Assembly: GCA_020854145.1 (NCBI GenBank)
Contig: JADZFZ010000607.1
Span: 1-32,844, forward strand
Source of the DNA: Deltaproteobacteria bacterium
GTDB taxonomy: Bacteria; Myxococcota_A; Polyangia; Polyangiales; JADZFZ01
Direction: 5' to 3'
DNA: 32,844 nt
Position numbers and translations under genes: made by a program
Notes under the pieces: model-generated
The model's input: the letters and a program-made list of their open reading frames with translations, nothing else
The model's database searches: none
What the model was told of the DNA's origin: nothing
Shown here: piece by piece, positions 18,802-25,913 of the stretch
Position numbering within the stretch: the stretch's first letter is position 1
Layout: each line of letters begins with the position of its first letter

Positions 18802-20171
18802 AGCGGTACGCAGCGCTCGAGGAGGCAGTAGGTTCCGCGCGGGCACTCGACGTCACACGCGCCGCAATTGGCCGAGTCGTAGCGGAGGTCCGCGCACTCG
18901 AGCGTTCCGTCGGCGCCGCAGTCGGGATAGTCCCCGGCGCAGACGCATCTGCCTTCCGCGCACGCTTGCCTCGGTCCGCACGAACGGCCGCAACCGCCGC
19001 AGTGTCGCGGATTGCTCTGCGTGTCGCGGCAGGTCCCGTCGCAGGGCTCGAGCCCGGCGTCGCACGCGGCGCGGCACGCTGCACCGCCGGCGAATCGCTG
19101 ACAGACGGGAGTCTCGCCCTCGCACACGGCCGTGCACGCGCCGCATCGATCGGGCAGGTCGAGCGCGTAGCAGAGCCCGTCGCACACCTGCCCGCCGAAG
19201 CACACGGGCCGACCCTCGCGACATACGAAGCCTTCGGGCACCTCGGCGCCGCACGCGCCGCAGTTGTCCGGATCACTGGCCCAGAAGACACAGCGCCCCT
19301 CGCACAAGATCGACGGCGGGGCCGCGGCGCAGCGGCCGTCGAGACACGTGGGCGCGATGCAGAACGGCAACGTCCAGCACGTTCGGTCGCACGATCCGCA
19401 GTGAGCGGCGTCGGTCGCGAGGTCGACGCACGCATCGCCGCACCGCACGAGGCCCGTGCGACACGTGCACTCGCCGCTCTCGCACGTCTCGTCCGACGTG
19501 CACGCGCGGCCGCACGCACCGCAGTGGTCGGGATCGCGATCGAGCAAGGTGCACCGGCCGTCGCACCTGGCTTCACCCGAGCACGTCGAAGGGACGCATT
19601 CAGAAAAAATACAACTCTCGCCGATCGGGCATACAGCGCCACAGGCTCCGCAGTTGCTCGCGTCGTTGCTCGGGTCGATGCACGTCCCGCCACAGGCGAT
19701 GGCGCCGTCGTCGCAGCGACACGTGGAGCCTTCGCACCGCCCGGAGGCGCCGCACGACCGATCACAGGCTCCGCAGTGTGCGGCGTTCGTCGAAGAATCG
19801 ACGCACGTTCCGCCGCATCGTATACCAGGAAAATCACAAGTGTCCTCGACGCACTCGGCGTCGACGCAGATCTGGCCGAACGTGCATCGACGTCCGCACG
19901 TGCCGCAGCTCCGGCGGTCGGAGCGAAGGTCGACGCACCGACCCTCGCACGCGACTTCGGGCGGCTCGCACGACGGGGTCGGACCGCTGTCCGTGCACAT
20001 CGAGCAACGTGCGTCGGCATCCGCGTCCGGCGTCGTCGCGTCGCGGGGGAGCTCGGCGTCGAGTGCGTCGCCGGCGAGATCGGGCGCGCCGTCCATGGGA
20101 CCAGCGCCGCGAGCGCCGTCGCACGCCGTCACGCACGCTGCGGTCAGCGCGATGAGCCGCCACGTCGTCAC
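18798..20171 (-). CDS. Stig1-type Cys-rich repeat lipoprotein
   Basis: A 457-residue exported protein. The N-terminus MTTWRLIALTAACVTAC gives a signal peptide with lipobox-like TAC (Cys17), then an Asp/Ala/Pro tether to about residue 60. The rest is a string of about nine Cys-rich units with the pattern CxGxCVDxxxDxxxCGxCxxxCxxGxxCxxGxC, as in plant Stig1-like domains that are common in myxobacterial surface proteins. The many paired cysteines imply disulfides outside the cytoplasm. The GTG start at 20171 is 3 nt after the kinase stop without an RBS, so translation is probably coupled. Two short AT-rich codon islands (19599-19617 and 19820-19843) break the GC-rich codon usage. Function is unknown; a surface or envelope partner of the kinase pathway is inferred from context. 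Confidence 0.88.
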   Translation of the reverse strand: MTTWRLIALTAACVTACDGARGAGPMDGAPDLAGDALDAELPRDATTPDADADARCSMCTDSGPTPSCEPPEVACEGRCVDLRSDRRSCGTCGRRCTFGQICVDAECVEDTCDFPGIRCGGTCVDSSTNAAHCGACDRSCGASGRCEGSTCRCDDGAIACGGTCIDPSNDASNCGACGAVCPIGESCIFSECVPSTCSGEARCDGRCTLLDRDPDHCGACGRACTSDETCESGECTCRTGLVRCGDACVDLATDAAHCGSCDRTCWTLPFCIAPTCLDGRCAAAPPSILCEGRCVFWASDPDNCGACGAEVPEGFVCREGRPVCFGGQVCDGLCYALDLPDRCGACTAVCEGETPVCQRFAGGAACRAACDAGLEPCDGTCRDTQSNPRHCGGCGRSCGPRQACAEGRCVCAGDYPDCGADGTLECADLRYDSANCGACDVECPRGTYCLLERCVPL

Positions 20172-20174
20172 GGA

Positions 20175-21812
20175 TCAAGTGTCGTCGGCAGGCTCGTCGA
20201 GGTCGAGCACGAGCAGGTCGTCCGCATCGTCGTCGCTCTCCGCTCCACGTCGTGTTGCGGCGACCTCGCCGTGCTCGTCGCGCGCTCCGACGGGCCGTGG
20301 AGCCCGTGCGGCGTCCGCAGCTGCTTCGGCCGCGTCGGTGCGTGTCGGCGCGCGAGGTGCGGGGCCGGCTCCCTCGGGCGGGCGAGGAGGCGTCGGCTCG
20401 ACGCTCACGGGCTTCCCTGCCTCGGGAGTCCGCATCGGCGGCGCGAACGTGGCCCGGCCCGCCGAGAGATCGGGATGGGATCGGCGCCTGGCCAGCGTGC
20501 GCGCGCGCGAAGCGGCGTCGTCGGGCGCGATGCGGACCCGGCCGCTCGCCGCGTCGAGGTCCTCCGGCAGCCGGTCGCCGCTCGGCGACGCACCCGGTGA
20601 GGGCGCCGTGATGATCCGGCCGCTTGCCGCGTCGAGGTCGTCGAGGCCGCGGATCGTACGGAATCGCCCGCTCACGCCGTCGGGATCGTCGACCGATGGC
20701 GGTCCGGACGACGGTGGTCCGGACGACGGTCGCTGCGATGCGCTCCTCTCGTCGTTGCGCGGGATCGCGCGGATGAAGAGGTTCGTCGGCTCTTCGTCGC
20801 CGCCTTCGACCGACGGCGGGCTCGTCGAGGGGGAGGCCTCGGCAGCCGGATCGTCGAGCGTGCTCACCTCGTGCTGGCGCCACTCGGGCACGTCGCCCGG
20901 CAGCTCGGTGACCGCGGCCAGCAGGCCGCGTCGCGCGCGGCGCAGGCTCGCGGGATCGAGCACTTCCAGCAGGGCTCGGCTCATGTCGTCGACCGTGGCG
21001 AAGCGTTCGCCGAGATCGCGCGCCATCGCGCGGAAGATCACGGCCTCGAGATCGACCGGCACGTCGGGCCGGCGCCGTCGGATCGGCTCGACCGGTGCTG
21101 CGATGATCGCCTGGAGGAGCGCGTTGTAGTTGTCGGACTGGAAGGGCGGCTCGCCGCACAGGGCTTCGTAGAAGATCACGCCGGCGGCGTAGACGTCGAC
21201 GCGCCCGTCGAGGTGCTTCTCACCGCGCGCCTGCTCGGGAGACATGTACGACGGCGTGCCCATGACCGTGCCGGTCTGCGTGAGCCCGGACGTTCGCGAC
21301 TCGTGCATGAACTTGCTGACGCCGAAGTCGACGACCTTCGCGCTGACCTCGCTCCCCTCGATCGCGACGAAGACGTTGTCGGGCTTGAGGTCACGATGGA
21401 CGATGTGTTGCGCGTGCGCGGCGGAGAGCGCGCCGAGCACGTCGAGCACGACGCACGCGACGGTCTCCGGGTTGAGCGGACCGTAGAACGCCATGAGCCG
21501 TGACAGGTTCGCGCCGCGCAACAGCTCCATCACGATGTAGGGCTGCTTGCCCGGCTCGAGGCCGCCCATGTCGATGACGGGCACGATCCCGGGATGACCG
21601 ATCGTGCCCGCGGCGCGGGCCTCCTGGACGAATCGGCGGACGGAGTCGCCCCTCTGGCTGAGCTGCTCGTGCAGCACCTTGATCGCGACGCGGCCCCTGA
21701 TCTTGAGGTGCTCGGCTTCGAACACCGTGCCCATCCCGCCTTCGCCCAGTCGGCGGACGAGCTTGTACTTCCGATCGAGGACCGCGCCGACCTCGAGTCG
21801 CTCGCGCGTCAC
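20175..21812 (-). CDS. Eukaryote-like serine/threonine protein kinase
   Basis: A 545-residue Hanks-type kinase. Counting from the GTG at 21812: glycine loop LGEGGMGTVFEAEH (22-35), VAIK with Lys45, catalytic HRDLKPDN with Asp141, DFG at 162-164, activation loop Thr-rich (TSGLTQTGTVMGTPSYMSPEQ), so autophosphorylation is likely. The kinase fold ends near 285. The remaining 260 residues are low-complexity, with three SGR-containing stretches (two of them LDAASGR), Pro/Ala-rich linkers and an acidic end (DDLLVLDLDEPADDT). No membrane helix is seen, unlike many PknB-type kinases. I chose 21812 because family alignment starts there; an upstream start at 21905 would overlap a small membrane-protein gene. 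It lies in an operon with that gene and the Stig1 lipoprotein, divergent from a PP2C phosphatase that is a natural antagonist. Confidence 0.93.
   Translation of the reverse strand: MTRERLEVGAVLDRKYKLVRRLGEGGMGTVFEAEHLKIRGRVAIKVLHEQLSQRGDSVRRFVQEARAAGTIGHPGIVPVIDMGGLEPGKQPYIVMELLRGANLSRLMAFYGPLNPETVACVVLDVLGALSAAHAQHIVHRDLKPDNVFVAIEGSEVSAKVVDFGVSKFMHESRTSGLTQTGTVMGTPSYMSPEQARGEKHLDGRVDVYAAGVIFYEALCGEPPFQSDNYNALLQAIIAAPVEPIRRRRPDVPVDLEAVIFRAMARDLGERFATVDDMSRALLEVLDPASLRRARRGLLAAVTELPGDVPEWRQHEVSTLDDPAAEASPSTSPPSVEGGDEEPTNLFIRAIPRNDERSASQRPSSGPPSSGPPSVDDPDGVSGRFRTIRGLDDLDAASGRIITAPSPGASPSGDRLPEDLDAASGRVRIAPDDAASRARTLARRRSHPDLSAGRATFAPPMRTPEAGKPVSVEPTPPRPPEGAGPAPRAPTRTDAAEAAADAARAPRPVGARDEHGEVAATRRGAESDDDADDLLVLDLDEPADDT
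20701..20730. repeat. Perfect 15-bp tandem duplication inside the kinase tail
   Basis: The unit GGTCCGGACGACGGT occurs twice in a row and encodes the SSGPP duplication on the minus strand. It lies in disordered linker sequence, where such slippage is tolerated. Confidence 0.8.
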
Positions 21813-21846
21813 GGGGCGAGCATACCCAAGAGCGAGCGCGGTGAGG

Positions 21847-22035
21847 TCAGCCGTCGTTCGGGCCGCGGTCGGATGGCTCGATCTCCGAGCCGATCGACAC
21901 GGCACCGACCCCCAGCCAGACGACCGCGCCCGCGCCGAGCAAGATCCCTGCTGCGCGTTTGCTGTCGCCGACGGCGTAAGCGAGCGCTGCGGCGACGAGC
22001 ACGACGGCGGGGAAGATCCGGAGGAACCACTTCAC
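21847..22035 (-). CDS. Small two-helix membrane protein
   Basis: A 62-residue frame starting at a GTG (MKWFLRIFPAVVLVAAALAYAV). Two hydrophobic segments (about 4-22 and 30-49) are separated by a short polar GDSKRAA loop, and the tail is acidic and hydrophilic (EIEPSDRGPNDG). The hydrophobic pattern and placement directly behind a good promoter support a real gene. It ends 34 nt before the kinase start on the same strand. The promoter's -10 box lies only 7 nt upstream of the GTG, so the message may be leaderless. No family recognised. It might anchor or sense for the soluble kinase, by context only. Confidence 0.55.
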   Translation of the reverse strand: MKWFLRIFPAVVLVAAALAYAVGDSKRAAGILLGAGAVVWLGVGAVSIGSEIEPSDRGPNDG

Positions 22036-22042
22036 GCCCGGC

Positions 22043-22070
22043 AGTATAGGCGCGCGATGGTGGCTGTCGA
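22043..22070 (-). promoter_or_regulatory. Sigma-70-like promoter of the kinase operon
   Basis: Read on the minus strand, TCGACA (22070-22065) and TATACT (22048-22043) are each one base off consensus and are 16 bp apart. The predicted transcription start falls at or next to the GTG at 22035. Confidence 0.6.
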
Positions 22071-22077
22071 AGCCACC
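22059..22077. promoter_or_regulatory. Perfect inverted repeat overlapping the -35 box, candidate operator
   Basis: GGTGGCT (22059-22065), spacer GTCGA, AGCCACC (22071-22077). The repeat covers the -35 element of the kinase-operon promoter and lies 27 bp before the PP2C start. A regulator bound here could control both divergent genes. Confidence 0.5.
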
Positions 22078-22087
22078 CGAGAACGGG

Positions 22088-22093
22088 TACCCT
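22088..22093 (+). promoter_or_regulatory. Possible -10 box of the PP2C-cNMP gene
   Basis: TACCCT lies 10 nt before the ATG at 22104, a spacing that would give a leader of only about three bases. The match is weak and no clear -35 was found. Confidence 0.3.
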
Positions 22094-22103
22094 CCTCCGT
22101 CTC

Positions 22104-23321
22104 ATGCGCATCCACGGCTACGGACGGACCCACGTCGGCCAGGTCCGCCAGCAGAACGAAGACTTCCTCCTCGTCGATCCCGAGTTCGGTCTCTACATCG
22201 TGTGCGACGGGTGCGGCGGTCACGCGGGTGGCAGCATCGCCTCGCGAACCGCGGCGCTTTCGGTCGAGCGGTCCCTGCAATCCGGCCGGAGCGTCATCGA
22301 CTCCTTCCAGGACACGCCGGCGTCGCGGGCCGCGGTCGTTCGGCTCGTCGAGGATGCGGTGCAGGACGCGTCGCGCGAGATCTTCAAGCTCGCCTCGGCG
22401 GACACGAAGAACGCCGGCATGGCGACGACGCTGACCATGCTGCTGACCCTCGGCGACAAGGGCCTGATGGGCCACGTCGGCGACAGTCGTCTGTACATGT
22501 TCCGCGACGGGCAGCTGCACCAGCTCAGCGAGGACCACACCTACGTCAACGAGCTGATCCGCCGCGGCAAGGCGACGGCCGAAGAGGCCGCGGCGAGCCC
22601 GTACGGTCACGTGATCATGCGCGCGCTCGGTCCCGAGTCGACGCAGGTGGACACGCTGCTCTTCGACATCCTGCCGGGCGACGTGTTTCTGCTCTGCTCG
22701 GACGGCCTGATCCGCCACGTCGAAGATGCGGAGATGCCGATCATCCTCCAGGACTCGCGCACCGAGCTGCTACCGCAGCACCTGGTCGAGCTCGCGAACT
22801 CGCGGGGTGCGGAGGACAACGTGACGACGATCGTCGTGCGCGTGGAAGCCGACCAGGACGACGAGGTCCTCGCGCAGCGCCGCACCATCGACGTGCACGC
22901 GCAGCTGCACGCGCTCAAGGAGGCCTCTCTCTTTCGCCACCTCGATCTGCGCGAGCTCTGCGCGGTGCTCTCCGTCACGTCCGCCGCGGCAGCCGAGGCG
23001 GGTGAGGTGGTCGTGCGCGAAGGCGGGCCCGGCGAGCGTCTCTACCTGGTCACGGACGGCGAGCTGGTGGTCTCGCGCGGCGGGCAGGAGCTCGCGCGCG
23101 TCACGCGAGGCAGCCACTTCGGCGAGATGGCGCTCGTCAGCCAGCGACCGCGCAGCGCGACGGTGACGGCGGCGACCCCGGCACGGTTCCTGGTGCTCGA
23201 TCGCGAGCGCTTCGAGCGCCTCATCCGCAACGATCCACGTCTCGGCATCAAGCTGTTGTGGAGCTTCGTCGAGGTGCTCTCGACGCGTCTCGACGAGACG
23301 AGCCTGCTCTCGCAGCGATAG
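22104..23321 (+). CDS. PP2C-type Ser/Thr phosphatase fused to a cyclic-nucleotide-binding domain
   Basis: A 405-residue two-domain protein. Residues 1-248 are a PP2C (PPM) phosphatase with the metal and catalytic motifs QNEDF (17-21), DGCGGH (35-40), GHVGDSRLY (123-131), CSDGL (198-202) and EDN (237-239). The linker to 270 is helical. Residues 272-400 form a cNMP-binding domain with the phosphate-binding-cassette pattern GSHFGEMALVSQRPRSATVTA (336-356), including the Glu and Arg expected to contact the ribose and cyclic phosphate. This suggests dephosphorylation gated by cAMP or cGMP. No membrane helix is seen. It is divergent from a Ser/Thr kinase operon and shares its promoter region, so the two probably act on the same targets. 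The fused architecture is uncommon; ligand binding is inferred from the intact cassette. Confidence 0.92.
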   Translation: MRIHGYGRTHVGQVRQQNEDFLLVDPEFGLYIVCDGCGGHAGGSIASRTAALSVERSLQSGRSVIDSFQDTPASRAAVVRLVEDAVQDASREIFKLASADTKNAGMATTLTMLLTLGDKGLMGHVGDSRLYMFRDGQLHQLSEDHTYVNELIRRGKATAEEAAASPYGHVIMRALGPESTQVDTLLFDILPGDVFLLCSDGLIRHVEDAEMPIILQDSRTELLPQHLVELANSRGAEDNVTTIVVRVEADQDDEVLAQRRTIDVHAQLHALKEASLFRHLDLRELCAVLSVTSAAAAEAGEVVVREGGPGERLYLVTDGELVVSRGGQELARVTRGSHFGEMALVSQRPRSATVTAATPARFLVLDRERFERLIRNDPRLGIKLLWSFVEVLSTRLDETSLLSQR

Positions 23322-23337
23322 GCGCCGCTCGCCGCGA

Positions 23338-24387
23338 TCAGGGGCTCGCGCCCCGCGACCTCGCTTGCCACCGCGACGTCGGCGAAGGCGCGCGCTCGCG
23401 CCCGAACGGCCGCCGATCGCGAGAACGTCGCGTGGCGTCGACGACGCGGATGAGCTGCACGCGCACGCGTCTCAGGCCCCGTCCTCGGGCATGGCACTGG
23501 AGCCCGCCGTCGATCGGATCGTCCACACAGCCTGCTTCGTTCCACGGCGTCGCGACGTCACCGACCTCGAGACGCCAATCGGCCTGAATCGCGTCGCGTC
23601 GTCCGACGACCTCCGGGGGTGGCGGCGGGAGGTCTCCGCGACGAGCGGCCGCGAGGGCAGCGTCGTCCACGGTCCGGTACCCGGACGAGCGCTCGACCCA
23701 TGCACCCGACACGGCACCCTCCGGGTTGTACGTGACCCTCACATCGACGCGGTACCAGGTCGTGTGCGCGTGCAGCGCGTTCTGCGCTTCGGCCATGTGC
23801 AGCGCAGCCACGCCGTCGCGTCCGATCGATCCTTCGAGCATGTCCAGCGGTCGGACCGCGGCCTGCGGCACCGGCGTCTCGGGGGGCCCGTACCGCCCGA
23901 GCTCGTCCATGACCTGTTGGATGACGGTCATCGGCGCGCGACGCTCGCGCTCGAGCCGCGCCAGGTCGGGACGAAATCGCTTGCGCAGCCGGCGCGCCAC
24001 GGTCTGGTACCAGGGGTGCGCGCCCAGCTTCGACAGCGTGCCCGTGTGGAGCTCGTCGCGCAGGTGGGTCTCGAGCGCCTGACGACCGCGCTCCTCCATC
24101 GTCTCGGGGGGTGGGTCTTCGGGAAGGATCCACCCCGCGGCACGCGCGATCGGCACCCGCGGAAGCAGCTCGACGTCGCCGCTGCCCGGGCTTCCGCCGC
24201 CCGCGCGCCGCGGAGGCGGCCCTTCGCGGGGCTGCTCTGGATCGGGACGAGCGGCGTCACCGATCGGCTGGCCCACGGGCGCCCGCGGCTGTGCGCGACC
24301 CGGCGCGGCCAGTCCGAGGACGAGCACCATCCCCGCCGCCGGTCGGCCCGCGCGAAAAGCCCACGATGGCGATCGATCCGGCAACAC
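23338..24387 (-). CDS. Periplasmic protein with TonB C-terminal-like domain
   Basis: A 349-residue exported protein. The GTG at 24387 gives an n-region with several Arg and a core AAGMVLVLGLAAPGRA, a plausible signal peptide; ATG 24330 would leave too short an n-region. A Pro/Arg-rich linker runs to about residue 70, then a mainly helical, charged middle part. Residues about 214-260 (VDVRVTYNPEGAVSGAWVERSSGYRTVDDAALAAARRG) match the beta-alpha-beta core of TonB C-terminal domains, including the SSGY..VDDAAL helix start. Many myxobacterial proteins of this kind lack the usual N-terminal membrane helix and TonB box, as here, so classical ExbBD-driven uptake is doubtful. It converges on the PP2C gene (16 bp between stops) and is divergent from the hydrolase. 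TAGAAG (24404-24399) may be its -10. Confidence 0.78.
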   Translation of the reverse strand: MLPDRSPSWAFRAGRPAAGMVLVLGLAAPGRAQPRAPVGQPIGDAARPDPEQPREGPPPRRAGGGSPGSGDVELLPRVPIARAAGWILPEDPPPETMEERGRQALETHLRDELHTGTLSKLGAHPWYQTVARRLRKRFRPDLARLERERRAPMTVIQQVMDELGRYGPPETPVPQAAVRPLDMLEGSIGRDGVAALHMAEAQNALHAHTTWYRVDVRVTYNPEGAVSGAWVERSSGYRTVDDAALAAARRGDLPPPPPEVVGRRDAIQADWRLEVGDVATPWNEAGCVDDPIDGGLQCHARGRGLRRVRVQLIRVVDATRRSRDRRPFGRERAPSPTSRWQARSRGASP

Positions 24388-24444
24388 CGCCCCGAGGCCT
24401 TCTACGCACGAGCCAGGGGTTGCATTCCCGGTTGGCGAATCGCG

Positions 24445-25470
24445 GTGATCGATGCGAGCGTCTCGCGCATCGAGACGAGCCCGATCGAGATTGCCGCACA
24501 CGATGGGTGGCGGCTCCGCGGCGACCGCATCCGACCCGACGGTCCGGTCGTCGCGCGGGCCGTGCTCGGCCACGCCATGATGGTCGACCGTCGCACGATG
24601 GATCGTCCTCGCGGTGCCGGCCTCGCGAGCGTCCTGGTCTCGTCGGGGATCGAGGTGCTCAACGTCGACCTGCGAGGGCACGGCGACAGCGGCCCGTCGG
24701 CGCGCGACGGCGGCCGGTTCGCCTACGACGACTTCGTCCGGCTCGACGTCCCGGCCCTCGTGGCGCACGCACGCGGTCTGTCGCCGCGCGTGCCGCTCGT
24801 CGTGGTGGGCCACTCGCTCATGGGCCACGCGGCGATCCTCGCGGCGGGCCTCACCCCGTCGCGCGCGCCGGATGCGATCGTCGCGCTCGCGGCGAACTTG
24901 TGGACGCGGAAGCTCGAGCCCTCGACGGCGCTGCGATGGGCCAAGGGCGGAGCGCTCGTCGCGTGGGCTGGAGTCATGCTCGCGCGCAATTCACGTCCTT
25001 CACTTGCGCCCGGGCGTGTTGCGACTTCGCCGTCGCCCGCCGGCCGCGGGCTCGGGCTCACTCGGAACTCTGCGCTGGCTGGCGGGGGCGATGCAGCAGA
25101 CGAGTCCCGGTTGGCGAGACTCGCCAGGCTCGGATCGGAGACCGAGCCGTGGCCGTACGTGCGCCAGTTCTTGCGGATGTACTTCCGTAATCACATCGCG
25201 AGCGCTGACGGGTCCATCGACTACGAGGCCGCGATGGGACGCGTCGCGGTCCCCGTCCTGTCGGTCGTCAGCGACGGCGATCGGCTGCTCGCGCGACCCG
25301 CATCGGTCGATGCGTTCATGGCGATGCTTCCGCCTGGGCGCGTGACGCATCTGCGCGTGAGCGGCTTGGACCACATGGGGCTCGTGGTACGGCCCGACGC
25401 CGCGCCGGTATGGATGGAGATCGCACGGTGGATACGGGACCGGGCAGGGCGCGCTGGGTCGTCGCAGTAG
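24445..25470 (+). CDS. Alpha/beta hydrolase with altered nucleophile elbow
   Basis: A 341-residue protein from the GTG at 24445 (VIDASVSRIETSPIEIAAHDGW). The oxyanion region AVLGHAMMVDRRTM, the strand VLNVDLRGHGDSG, the nucleophile elbow VVVGHSLMGHAA, the acid strand VPVLSVVSDGDRLL and the catalytic His in GLDHMGLV are in canonical order, giving a Ser/Asp/His triad. The elbow reads GHSLM instead of GxSxG. Residues about 185-220 (around SPSPAGRGLGL) look like an extra Pro/Ser/Gly-rich stretch in the lid region. Substrate is unknown; an esterase or lipase-like role is the default guess. Its 3' end overlaps the NUDIX gene by 61 bp, and a GTG start in an otherwise open upstream frame makes the exact N-terminus uncertain. 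Confidence 0.8.
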   Translation: MIDASVSRIETSPIEIAAHDGWRLRGDRIRPDGPVVARAVLGHAMMVDRRTMDRPRGAGLASVLVSSGIEVLNVDLRGHGDSGPSARDGGRFAYDDFVRLDVPALVAHARGLSPRVPLVVVGHSLMGHAAILAAGLTPSRAPDAIVALAANLWTRKLEPSTALRWAKGGALVAWAGVMLARNSRPSLAPGRVATSPSPAGRGLGLTRNSALAGGGDAADESRLARLARLGSETEPWPYVRQFLRMYFRNHIASADGSIDYEAAMGRVAVPVLSVVSDGDRLLARPASVDAFMAMLPPGRVTHLRVSGLDHMGLVVRPDAAPVWMEIARWIRDRAGRAGSSQ

Positions 25471-25913
25471 CCGTCGTCGTGGTGCGAGACGGCCGCGTGC
25501 TCGCGCTCCGACGCGCCGCCGATCGCGACGCGGGCGCGGGCGCGTGGGAGACGGTCTCGGGTCGGGTCGAGCACCACGAGACGCTCGTGGAAGCGGCCGC
25601 GCGCGAGTGCCGCGAGGAGACGGGCTCCGCGCCGGTCGTCGACCCGATCCCGGTCGCCGCGTACACGGCGCGCCGCGCCGGCGAGCCCATGGTCGTGATC
25701 GCATTCGCTGCAGCGGCGACGACCGAGACCGTCCGCCGATCGGCCGAGCACGATGCGCACGCGTGGCTGACCCCGGACGAGATGGCGACCCGCTGCCCTT
25801 TCCCGCAGCTGGTCGCCGCGGTGCACGATGCCGTGGCCCGGTGCACCGCAGCGTCCAATGTGACGAGCGACGGCGCGGTCGGTTACGGTGACGACGGAGG
25901 CGAGGTTCGATGA
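25410..25913 (+). CDS. NUDIX hydrolase (MutT-like)
   Basis: A 167-residue cytosolic pyrophosphohydrolase. The NUDIX box GRVEHHETLVEAAARECREE plus TGS fits GX5EX7REUXEEXGU exactly, apart from Ser at the last position. The strand WVVAVAVVVVRDGRVLALRRA is the typical domain start. The ATG at 25410 overlaps the end of the hydrolase gene by 61 bp; a GTG at 25428 would reduce this. The C-terminal 25 residues are probably disordered. Substrate class (nucleotide, sugar or cofactor) cannot be told. The stop overlaps the next ATG by four bases (ATGA). Confidence 0.85.
   Translation: MDGDRTVDTGPGRARWVVAVAVVVVRDGRVLALRRAADRDAGAGAWETVSGRVEHHETLVEAAARECREETGSAPVVDPIPVAAYTARRAGEPMVVIAFAAAATTETVRRSAEHDAHAWLTPDEMATRCPFPQLVAAVHDAVARCTAASNVTSDGAVGYGDDGGEVR

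Noticed and set aside
18860..20100. Regular spacing resembling a repeat array or CRISPR
   Set aside because: The periodicity is from Cys-rich protein units; the DNA copies are diverged, in frame, and lack constant repeats with unique spacers.
17358..20600. Open plus-strand frame of 1080 codons over aminotransferase, Stig1 and kinase genes
   Set aside because: It is out of frame with the aminotransferase and antisense to the other two; Arg/Ala-rich with no motifs.
23365..24444. N-terminal extension of the alpha/beta hydrolase by 360 residues
   Set aside because: The stretch is antisense to a TonB-C-like gene with a signal peptide, and it shows no domain. The hydrolase fold starts after 24445.
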